Positions 1-4,880 of a stretch of DNA of 5,253 nucleotides are shown one piece after another (within the stretch, counting starts at the first letter, position 1; each line of letters opens with the position of its first letter). The translations under genes and the position numbers were made by a program. A model generated the notes under the pieces. The model did no database searches, was not told the DNA's origin, and worked only from the letters and a program-made list of their open reading frames with translations. This DNA is from Verrucomicrobiia bacterium (lineage in GTDB: Bacteria > Verrucomicrobiota > Verrucomicrobiia > Opitutales > Opitutaceae). The stretch lies in the NCBI GenBank assembly GCA_030424825.1, contig JAUHWE010000383.1, positions 1-5,253 of the forward strand. The letters are read 5' to 3'.

Positions 1-535
1 CGGCAAACTGGAAATTGTCTACGTTGCGGCGCTGGGTGCCGGCTTGGAAAACGCGACCGTAGCGATTGACGGTGTCCGCCAATTCCTGACTCTCTTTCAC
101 GGTCATGCTACAGGGCTTCTCACAGTAGATGTCCTTGCCCGCCTTGGCGGCGAGCATAGTGCCGAGGGCATGCCAGCGGTCGCCCGTAGTAATCTGTACC
201 ACATCAATGTCGTCCCACTCGAGGATTTCGAACATGTCACGACACTTGTAGCAGTCTTCATTGCCGTATTCCCGATTGACGATGCGTCGGACGGTTTCCC
301 GTTGGGCGGCTTGAGCGTCGGCGATGGCCACAAACTGCACATCCGGTTGCTGGAGGAAGCAGGCGAGCACTTTCCGTCCGCGCGGTCCGATGCCGATTCC
401 ACCCATTACGATCCGGTTGCTGGGGGCCACTGTTCCGTTTTTGCCAAGGGCGCTGGCGGGAATGATGGTCGGCATGCCAATGGTAGTCAGGGCCGCCGCT
501 TTTAGAAAATTACGTCTGGTCGGTTTCGGGTTCAT
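1..535 (-). CDS. Gfo/Idh/MocA-family oxidoreductase, Tat-exported (partial, C-terminus outside window)
   Basis: This is an NAD(P)-dependent oxidoreductase of the Gfo/Idh/MocA family, probably acting on a sugar or sugar derivative in the periplasm. I translated the minus strand from ATG at 535-533; the frame stays open for 178 codons to the window edge. Residues 6-12 (TRRNFLK) followed by a small hydrophobic stretch to about residue 30 are a twin-arginine signal. The Rossmann nucleotide loop is GGIGIGPRG at 45-53. Asp73 ends the second beta strand (VAIAD), which favours NAD over NADP. The family EKP motif is at 139-141, with the catalytic-type Lys140, and AGTQRR follows at 165-170. The usual length is about 400-460 residues, so more than half is missing, including the substrate-binding domain, and the substrate cannot be named. 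No Shine-Dalgarno precedes the start; CCTT abuts the ATG. It lies downstream of the ThuA-like gene on the same strand. Confidence 0.93.
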   Translation of the reverse strand, partial: MNPKPTRRNFLKAAALTTIGMPTIIPASALGKNGTVAPSNRIVMGGIGIGPRGRKVLACFLQQPDVQFVAIADAQAAQRETVRRIVNREYGNEDCYKCRDMFEILEWDDIDVVQITTGDRWHALGTMLAAKAGKDIYCEKPCSMTVKESQELADTVNRYGRVFQAGTQRRNVDNFQFA

Positions 536-563
536 AAGGGCAATGGGGTTATTTTTCCTATTC

Positions 564-590
564 ATTAGATTCGATCGTTTCGCAAATCAA
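564..590 (-). promoter_or_regulatory. Possible promoter for the Gfo/Idh/MocA gene
   Basis: On the minus strand, TTGATT (590-585) and TCTAAT (569-564) resemble sigma-70 -35 and -10 boxes, matching 4/6 and 5/6 consensus positions. The spacing is 15 bases, shorter than the preferred 17, so this is only a weak candidate. Transcription would begin about 20 bases upstream of the start codon. It suggests the oxidoreductase may have its own promoter rather than depending only on read-through from the ThuA-like gene. Confidence 0.22.
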
Positions 591-599
591 CCGCGAAGC

Positions 600-763
600 G
601 CGAGGAAGTGCCACCGGAATTACGCGAATTCGTATAGTTTCGTAGTGTAGGAGAAGATTCGAGGGTCGGGCGAGGGCGTCTCGCCCCGCCGCGTCAGAAG
701 AGCATTAACCCCTGCGGCGGAGCGGGACGCTCTCGTCCTGCCATAAATTTCCGCGTTCCTCGC
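600..763. repeat. Imperfect nested inverted-repeat element (BIME/MITE-like or double-hairpin intergenic repeat)
   Basis: This spacer between the ThuA-like stop and the oxidoreductase start holds structured, GC-rich sequence and no convincing gene. Positions 664-693 and 713-742 are inverted copies of each other, identical at 23 of 30 positions and separated by 19 bases. Each arm is also self-complementary: GGGCGAG (668-674) pairs perfectly with CTCGCCC (680-686) across a 5-base loop, and CGGGACG (723-729 region) pairs with CGTCCTG (734-740) with one G-T pair. Further out, GCGAGGAA at 600-607 recurs inverted as TTCCTCGC at 756-763, so the symmetry spans about 164 bases. It could fold as one long cruciform or two hairpins and might end transcription of the ThuA-like gene. 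No T-run follows the stems on the minus strand, so a classical intrinsic terminator is not shown. A dispersed genomic repeat is my favoured reading, but other copies lie outside this window. Confidence 0.55.
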
Positions 764-777
764 AGTTAACCAACCTC

Positions 778-1632
778 CTACTTCAAGTAATCCTCGTTGA
801 GCTTCTTGCAGGCCCACAGAAGACCTCTTGTTACCAAATCCAAGTAGCGCTCATCAGCGACCGTCTCATCGTAGTGTCCAATGGTCGTACTGAACACTCG
901 GGAGCCATGGTATTCGTTGGTCCATACAACGACGGCTTCGTCGTTTTTGGCTTCAATCACATTTCCGTTTCTCGCTTTGCGCTTGGGTTGGAACTGGAAT
1001 CCGGTTGCCAAGGCTTTCGTTGAAGGGAAGACCTGAACGTTGTTGTAGAGTTCTTCGTCGACCGTTGCCCAGTCCTCAAGAGTCTTGGTGATGGGGTGGT
1101 CTGTATTGGTAAAACTGATAGCGATGGGCTCTTTAGGGCCGTGGCCGCTGGACTGGACTCCCAGATAGTCGAACCAGAGATTGTCGTTGGTGCCCGGTTG
1201 GGCCGGTACTTTGTGATTGCCCACTCGATAGCTGTGCATGGCGCAATGTAGATTCACACCGGGAATACCGTTGCGGTGGGGAGCGAGAACATCATTGAGA
1301 ACGGAGACATCGTTCATGCCAGCGGCGCATTCGTCGTGGATGATCACGTCGTACCCCTTGGCGTAGTTGGGATTGCGGTAGATCGCTAGCGGAGGAGTAT
1401 TGCTGGAGTCGTCGGAATGAATTTGGTCGACTATGACATTTGCCCGAGCTTCAAGCCCGTTTTTGAGAATATTCTTCTGCGTCGCGTAGGCGTGACAACA
1501 GCCGCCGGTGATCAGAAGCACCTTGAGCGGTTTGGAAGACTTTTGGGCTTGGAGGGGCGAGGCAAGTGCAACGAGCAAAGCGGAAGCAGATAGGATTAGG
1601 GAAGTGATCCGGGAACGAGTATTAGTTTTCAT
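778..1632 (-). CDS. Secreted ThuA-like domain protein (class I glutamine amidotransferase-like fold)
   Basis: This is a complete 284-residue protein of the ThuA-like family, which adopts a glutamine-amidotransferase-like fold. In rhizobia ThuA works with the Gfo/Idh/MocA protein ThuB in forming 3-keto derivatives of trehalose and related sugars; the exact reaction here is unknown. Residues 1-29 form a Sec signal peptide: basic start, hydrophobic core at about 12-24, likely cleavage after LQA at 27-29. Family landmarks are KVLLITGG (37-44) followed by a histidine (His47), YDVIIHDE (93-100), GVNLHCAMHSYR (124-135), DEELY (191-195) and RVFSTTIGHY (245-254), with a closing GLLWAC (270-275). I chose ATG 1632-1630 because an upstream ATG at 1767 would put 45 non-signal-like residues before the signal peptide. 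The stop is TAG. There is no Shine-Dalgarno; CCTT directly precedes ATG. It is co-directional with the oxidoreductase, 242 bases upstream of it. Confidence 0.93.
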   Translation of the reverse strand: MKTNTRSRITSLILSASALLVALASPLQAQKSSKPLKVLLITGGCCHAYATQKNILKNGLEARANVIVDQIHSDDSSNTPPLAIYRNPNYAKGYDVIIHDECAAGMNDVSVLNDVLAPHRNGIPGVNLHCAMHSYRVGNHKVPAQPGTNDNLWFDYLGVQSSGHGPKEPIAISFTNTDHPITKTLEDWATVDEELYNNVQVFPSTKALATGFQFQPKRKARNGNVIEAKNDEAVVVWTNEYHGSRVFSTTIGHYDETVADERYLDLVTRGLLWACKKLNEDYLK

Positions 1633-1725
1633 AAGGTACTCTGGATTACGAACCGATCGAGCTCGATGGACAAGCAAACTAATTGCTAATTCCTCAATCT
1701 TTTGATAACAAGCGCTTTGCAGACC

Positions 1726-1748
1726 CAAACTTCGCATTTCGAAGCTTG
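1726..1748. promoter_or_regulatory. Inverted repeat in the divergent ThuA / TPR promoter region
   Basis: CAAACTTCG (1726-1734) and CGAAGCTTG (1740-1748) form 9-base inverted arms matching at 8 of 9 pairs around a 5-base loop. The site lies in the 179-base gap between two divergently transcribed genes, which is where an operator controlling one or both would be expected. I found no strong sigma-70 promoter in the gap. The best plus-strand candidate, TTGAAT at 1746 with TATTTT at 1771, has a poor 19-base spacing and overlaps the repeat. Chance occurrence is possible. Confidence 0.3.
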
Positions 1749-1798
1749 AATACTTGTGGAACTTCAACAGTATTTTCGTTTCCTCCTGCCTATCACCG

Positions 1799-2189
1799 TT
1801 TAATTCCCCTTATGGGCGAAGATCCTCCATCCTCCGAGCCGCAAGAAAAACGAGAGCCCTCTTCCGGGAAATCGACTTCCTTCTGGGCGGAGCTCAAGCG
1901 ACGCAAGGTGATGCGGGTAGGGATCACCTACGGCGTTGTCGCCTGGCTGTTGATCCAGATCGCGGCGACCGTGTTTCCCCAACTGGGAATCCCCGATTGG
2001 GCGGCCAAGCTGGTAACGGTGTTGCTTTTGATTGGCTTTCCCATTGCCCTGATCATTACGTGGGCGTTCGAACTGACTCCGGAGGGCATCCGGACAACCC
2101 GGAATGCCCGTGAAAATCGAGGTGATGAGCCCGTTTCCAAAAAGCAAATACGAAAGCGAAACTGGATGACTCTCGGATTCGCCGCAGGT
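1799..2189 (+). repeat. Direct repeat, upstream copy (pairs with 4881-5253)
   Basis: The 5' ends of the two TolB/TPR genes form a long diverged direct repeat about 3.1 kb apart. Similarity begins about 13 bases before the start codons. It includes identical runs of 32 bases (2127-2158 with 5191-5222) and about 25 bases around the AAGGTGATGCGGGTAGGG and TTTTGATTGGCTTTCCCATT segments, separated by more diverged stretches. The repeat could support recombination that would delete vapBC and fuse the two genes. Confidence 0.75.
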
Positions 2190-2804
2190 CTGCCTACGGT
2201 CATCTTTGGATCCCTGGCCATTTTCTTTTTTATTCGTTCGGATTCCAGCAATATCGAGACGGCTAGCCTCGAGAACTCGATCGCGGTTTTGCCACTCATC
2301 AATATGAGCGCTTCGGACGAAAACGCGTATTTCGCGGGGGGCGTGCATGAGGATGTATTGACGAATCTTTCTCGCATTCAGGAGATGGAGGTCGTTTCGC
2401 GGACTACCATGCTTCGCTATGCGGCCTCCGAGCTGACGCTCAAGGAGATCGGCGAAGCGCTCAAGGTGAAGTACATCGTCGAAGGATCCGTGCGGCGAAT
2501 AGGCAATCACGTTCGCGTGACCATCCAGTTAATTGACGCTCTGAACGATCGCCACATGTGGGCCAGCAATTTCGAACGCGAACTGGTGGATGTATTCGCG
2601 ACCCAAAGCGAATTGGCCCGTGAAATCAGCAATTCGATCCATTTGGAAATTCAGCCGGAGACCGTAGGTAATCTAGCGAACATGCCGACCTTCAGTGTCC
2701 GGGCTTACGATTTATACCTTAGGTCGATCAGCATCGAGAAAACCAAAGGCGAGACGGTGGAAACGATGATCCAGCGACGCGGGATGCTGGAAGAGGCGGT
2801 TTAA
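1812..2804 (+). CDS. 5' half: three-helix membrane protein with TolB/FlgO-like domain
   Basis: This is the part made if translation ends at the TAA: 330 residues. Residues 1-23 are a polar Ser/Pro/Glu-rich tail. FWAELKRRKV at 24-33 is the family signature just before the membrane. Hydrophobic helices lie at about 36-55, 67-86 and 119-141. ELTPEGIR (87-94) follows the second helix, and a basic loop KKQIRKR (110-116) precedes the third. From about 156 to 282 comes a TolB N-terminal/FlgO-like domain: SIAVLPLINMS (156-166), YFAGGVHEDVLTNLSRI (173-189), VVSRTTMLRY (194-203), EIGEALKVKYIVEGSVRR (212-229), VRVTIQLIDA (234-243) and HMWASNFER (248-256). A first TPR-like helix begins near 297 and is cut by the stop. 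The fragment keeps a whole membrane anchor and sensor-like domain, so it could fold without the TPRs. No Shine-Dalgarno is present; CCTT abuts the ATG. Confidence 0.8.
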   Translation: MGEDPPSSEPQEKREPSSGKSTSFWAELKRRKVMRVGITYGVVAWLLIQIAATVFPQLGIPDWAAKLVTVLLLIGFPIALIITWAFELTPEGIRTTRNARENRGDEPVSKKQIRKRNWMTLGFAAGLPTVIFGSLAIFFFIRSDSSNIETASLENSIAVLPLINMSASDENAYFAGGVHEDVLTNLSRIQEMEVVSRTTMLRYAASELTLKEIGEALKVKYIVEGSVRRIGNHVRVTIQLIDALNDRHMWASNFERELVDVFATQSELAREISNSIHLEIQPETVGNLANMPTFSVRAYDLYLRSISIEKTKGETVETMIQRRGMLEEAV

Positions 2805-2819
2805 GAGGATCCGGACTTT

Positions 2820-4073
2820 GTGGAAGCATGGGCCCATTTGAAACGTTTGTACGATCTTATGGCGAAACGAGCGATCGACCGTGACTGGTACATCGTGGAA
2901 GGAGATGACAAGGCAGCGGTAATCGCCGGTTTCCATGAAAAGTCGAAGCGGGCCTTAGCCAAGGCGATTGCTCTGGATCCGAATCATTTCGAAACCGTGT
3001 TGGCGAGTGTTGTGGACCATGTTTGGCCTCAGCCGGAAGAAAAAATGCGGGAACGCAAAGGAGTACTGGATCGATTGATTAAAGAGAATCCAGAAAACGC
3101 CTCAGCCTGGTACCATATGGGCTGGTGGCACAATCATGTTGAGCCGCGCGAGGAGAAAGCGATGGCTGCGTTTGAACGAGCTCTCAAGTTGGACCCTTTC
3201 AATGCCCGGTATGTTTGGGCCATCCTTGATCAGTATCGACAAAAAGGAGACGAAGCCAATATTGCTCGACTCGTCGAAAGACTCGAGCAAATCATCCCGG
3301 AAACGACCGAAGATAGATGGCTGGCCCGTTTGTCGCTGCACGTAAGGGTGCGTCAACTTGTAGAGGCGTTCTTAACGAGTGCGGATGAAGCGTTGATAGC
3401 GGAATACGAACGCATTTGGGAAGAATCGGCGAACGAACGGATAAGCTTGATTCACTATAAACGCATTGAGTCGGAACTTCGACTCTTTACCAATGAAAAG
3501 GAAAGAATCCTGGAACTGGCGGCAGAACAAGAACTTGAAGACAGTTTGTCTTGGAACAAATTTGCGAGCTATTTCACAATGCAATCCAATGCCTTGACTC
3601 TGCTGGCCGCTGAAGGTACGAGTCGGGAATTTGAACCGGTCGCGGAACTCATTGTCCGTGCGTTCCAGCAAGCGGAATACCGGGAACGAAATATGACCTA
3701 CTGGGGAAGTTATCCACCCCTTGTGATGAGTCACGTTTTACTCGGTGAACCAGAAAAGGCTAGGGAATACTTGGATACGCTTTTAGACAATCCAAATGGA
3801 TGGCACGGAGGAGATGTGAACCTTTGGTCCATACACGTTGTGATGGCCATGCAATGGCTGGACCCGAAGGCCGCTGTCGAATTCGCCTTCAGTGAAGCCA
3901 GCGGTTACGACAATGAGTATCTGCTTAGTCAGATTGCCGCCTACCATCTTAATGCTCCTAGAATCATCAATGATCCAAAAATCCAGGCCTATTTTCTGAA
4001 AAATGGAAAGTGGATGGACTATCTCGCAAAGCGATTGCCAAAGTACGCGAAACTTCAAGCGACTGGTAAGTGA
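2820..4073 (+). CDS. 3' half: TPR region of the split gene (probably not translated on its own)
   Basis: This is the continuation after the TAA. The first possible start is GTG at 2820-2822, 15 bases after the stop, with no ribosome-binding site; the next in-frame ATG is at 2859. The coding frame really resumes at 2805 (EEDPDF). Counting from the GTG, TPR-like units are visible as KSKRALAKAIALDPNHFE (41-58), VLDRLIKENPENASAWYHMG (82-101) and AMAAFERALKLDPFNAR (114-130), then more degenerate alpha-helical repeats to residue 417. It has no signal peptide or membrane helix, as expected for the soluble C-terminal arm of a membrane protein. The frame is open and TPR consensus is kept, so inactivation, if real, is recent or the part is still used through read-through or re-initiation. 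The end, AAG TGA, overlaps the GTG of the small frame that follows. Confidence 0.6.
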   Translation: MEAWAHLKRLYDLMAKRAIDRDWYIVEGDDKAAVIAGFHEKSKRALAKAIALDPNHFETVLASVVDHVWPQPEEKMRERKGVLDRLIKENPENASAWYHMGWWHNHVEPREEKAMAAFERALKLDPFNARYVWAILDQYRQKGDEANIARLVERLEQIIPETTEDRWLARLSLHVRVRQLVEAFLTSADEALIAEYERIWEESANERISLIHYKRIESELRLFTNEKERILELAAEQELEDSLSWNKFASYFTMQSNALTLLAAEGTSREFEPVAELIVRAFQQAEYRERNMTYWGSYPPLVMSHVLLGEPEKAREYLDTLLDNPNGWHGGDVNLWSIHVVMAMQWLDPKAAVEFAFSEASGYDNEYLLSQIAAYHLNAPRIINDPKIQAYFLKNGKWMDYLAKRLPKYAKLQATGK

Positions 4074-4201
4074 GTGTCGATAAAGATAGCCAACCCAGCG
4101 ATTCATCGGAGAAGTCCTCCTTTTGGTCCGAATCGACTTATACCTCGCAACTCCTTCAGCGCTGCGACAGGTTGAAGTTGGAATTGACAAAAAGGCAATA
4201 A
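4070..4201 (+). pseudogene. Possible N-terminal stub of another TolB/TPR paralog (43 codons)
   Basis: A GTG at 4070-4072 overlaps the TGA of the preceding gene as GTGA and opens a 43-codon frame ending at TAA 4199-4201. Its residues 8-21 read QPSDSSEKSSFWSE. Both full family members here begin with a similar acidic, Ser/Pro-rich tail followed by SFWAEL at nearly the same distance from the start (FW at residues 24-25 and 18-19; here 18-19). After SE the similarity stops and the rest (STYTSQLLQRC and on) is not recognisable. I infer a remnant of a third copy truncated after the FW motif, perhaps when the vapBC segment arrived. The match is short, so chance is a real alternative. An imperfect hairpin also lies inside: CGATTC-AT-CGGA (4099-4110) against TCCGAATCG (4127-4135). 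It lacks a T-run, so I do not call it a terminator. Confidence 0.35.
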
Positions 4202-4212
4202 AGCAATATTTA
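4184..4212 (+). promoter_or_regulatory. Promoter of the vapBC operon
   Basis: TTGACA at 4184-4189 is a perfect sigma-70 -35 box. Seventeen bases later, TATTTA at 4207-4212 is the best placed -10 box, though it matches only 3 of 6 positions. Transcription would then start at about 4218-4221, which is at or next to the vapB ATG at 4221. There is no Shine-Dalgarno between the -10 box and the ATG, so the transcript may be leaderless or nearly so. Confidence 0.5.
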
Positions 4213-4216
4213 TTGC
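4195..4216. promoter_or_regulatory. Palindromic operator overlapping the vapBC promoter
   Basis: GCAATAAA (4195-4202) and TTTATTGC (4209-4216) are perfect 8-base inverted arms. The 6-base spacer is itself GCAATA, which makes a second, tighter palindrome with TATTGC (GCAATA-TT-TATTGC, 4203-4216). So there are two half-sites in direct order facing one shared inverted half-site. It covers the -10 box and ends 4 bases before the vapB start. RHH antitoxins of the VapB type bind such repeats with the toxin to repress their own operon, so this is the expected autoregulatory site. Confidence 0.6.
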
Positions 4217-4220
4217 TCAC

Positions 4221-4442
4221 ATGAAAACCACGATAGATTTACCGGAGGAATTGTTGGAAAAGTCCAAAATAGCGGCAGCTAAGCGTCGCACCAGCTTCAA
4301 GAAACTGGTGATCGAAGGTCTTGAGAAAGTGATATCGTCAGACGAAGCGCTACCTTCATCAAGCGACGCGCTCAAACGACTGAGGCGTGGATATAAACTC
4401 GTAAGCAAACCTCTCAGCCGGGACGAATCCCATGCCCGTTGA
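4221..4442 (+). CDS. VapB-type ribbon-helix-helix antitoxin
   Basis: This is a 73-residue antitoxin that should neutralise the PIN toxin encoded immediately downstream and repress the operon. The N-terminus MKTTIDLPEELLEKSKIAAA is a classical ribbon-helix-helix DNA-binding start: the strand at residues 1-7, a first helix at about 8-20, then RRTSFKKLVIEGLEKVI (22-38) with the second helix. The Ser-rich linker at about 40-48 leads to a basic tail (LKRLRRGYKL, 51-60) that probably wraps the toxin. Length and layout fit the VapB family. Its stop TGA at 4440-4442 lies inside the toxin gene, an 11-base overlap in a different frame, which points to translational coupling. No ribosome-binding site precedes the ATG. 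The exact VapB subfamily cannot be assigned by eye. Confidence 0.88.
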   Translation: MKTTIDLPEELLEKSKIAAAKRRTSFKKLVIEGLEKVISSDEALPSSSDALKRLRRGYKLVSKPLSRDESHAR

Positions 4443-4842
4443 ACGCTTCATAGACACGAATGTTTTGCTCTACGCTTACGACCGTAACGCTGGGAGAAAA
4501 CGAGAAATCGCGCTTGAGACGATCGAGGAAGGGTGGACCCGTCCCGGTTGTTTGGCGATCAGCGTACAGGTGCTTCAGGAGTTCTACGTGAATTTCATAA
4601 GATCCGGTCAAACCCACAAAACCACTTGCCAGGTAATCGAAGACCTTTCCCAATGGCCCGTGGTAGACAACTCCCTGGAAAGGCTGGGTCAAGGGTTGGA
4701 AATTTGCCAACGATATAAGACCTCTCTTTGGGATGGCATGATACTGTCTGCCGCCAAGTTCAGTGGAGCATCCACGCTTCTAACTGAAGACTTGAATCAC
4801 GGCCAGGATTACAATGGGGTTCAGGTAATCAATCCCTTCTAG
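4432..4842 (+). CDS. VapC-type PIN-domain ribonuclease toxin
   Basis: This is a 136-residue PIN-domain protein, the toxin partner of the upstream antitoxin. PIN toxins of the VapC type are Mg2+/Mn2+-dependent endoribonucleases that usually cut tRNA or rRNA; the target here is unknown. The whole acidic metal-binding set is visible: Asp8 in FIDTNVLLYAYD (6-17), Glu50 in QVLQEFY (46-52), Asp101 in SLWDGMI (98-104) and Asp120 in LLTEDL (116-121). The length is normal and the stop is TAG, so the toxin looks intact and active. The start is ATG 4432, inside the end of vapB, with a weak GGGA at 4420-4423 eight bases upstream. This is the only gene in the window with anything like a Shine-Dalgarno. 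The gap of 51 bases to the next gene holds no obvious terminator. Confidence 0.93.
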   Translation: MPVERFIDTNVLLYAYDRNAGRKREIALETIEEGWTRPGCLAISVQVLQEFYVNFIRSGQTHKTTCQVIEDLSQWPVVDNSLERLGQGLEICQRYKTSLWDGMILSAAKFSGASTLLTEDLNHGQDYNGVQVINPF

Positions 4843-4880
4843 ACCCTCTAATATTATGTACTTCGAATCACTGAAATTCC

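Larger units (their letters stand above)
1812..4073 (+). pseudogene. Membrane-anchored TolB-like/TPR protein gene, interrupted by one in-frame TAA
   Basis: The plus strand carries one continuous reading frame of 754 codons from ATG 1812 to TGA 4071-4073, broken only by TAA at 2802-2804. The two halves are in exactly the same frame with no indel. The stop falls inside a TPR-type helix boundary: LEEAV, stop, EDPDFVEAW, where intact relatives read like EEAhxxDPxFxxAW. The architecture is a cytoplasmic N-terminus, three membrane helices, a TolB/FlgO-like domain and a TPR region, a known architecture for large bacterial membrane proteins of uncertain, probably regulatory or scaffold role. The start is supported by the second copy at 4894, which begins in the same way and shares 10 of 13 bases upstream. 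I call it a probable recent pseudogene because the 3' part shows no other decay. A sequencing error, or a gene truly expressed as two polypeptides, remains possible. Confidence 0.8.

Noticed and set aside
44..650. Open frames on either strand overlapping the first 535 bases (for example 44-505 plus, 324-650 plus, 103-402 minus)
   Set aside because: They are antisense or out-of-frame shadows of the Gfo/Idh/MocA gene, whose motifs are unmistakable in the frame starting at 535.
620..817. 65-codon minus-strand frame across the spacer repeat
   Set aside because: It runs through the inverted-repeat element into the ThuA-like gene's end, has no recognisable motif and looks like chance coding in GC-rich repeat DNA.
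1633..1767. N-terminal extension of the ThuA-like protein to ATG at 1767-1765
   Set aside because: It would bury a clear Sec signal peptide 45 residues inside the protein; ATG 1632-1630 places the signal at the N-terminus.
1683..1811. Upstream ATG at 1683 as the start of the first TolB/TPR gene
   Set aside because: The added 43 residues have no family similarity, and the second copy starts exactly where ATG 1812 does, with matching leader bases. The stretch fits intergenic promoter DNA better.
1800..2510. Long antisense frame opposite the TolB/TPR gene (236 codons), repeated opposite the second copy at 4891-5211
   Set aside because: Its presence in both copies follows from the sense-strand conservation; the sense frame has membrane helices and domain motifs, whereas the antisense product has none.
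2802..2804. TAA reassigned to a sense codon in this organism
   Set aside because: The likely stub ends at TAA and no other gene here has an internal TAA; four complete genes are too few to support a code change, and a point mutation is simpler.
4099..4135. Intrinsic terminator after the TolB/TPR gene
   Set aside because: The stem has a bulge and a 16-base loop and is not followed by a T-run, and it lies inside the possible paralog stub.
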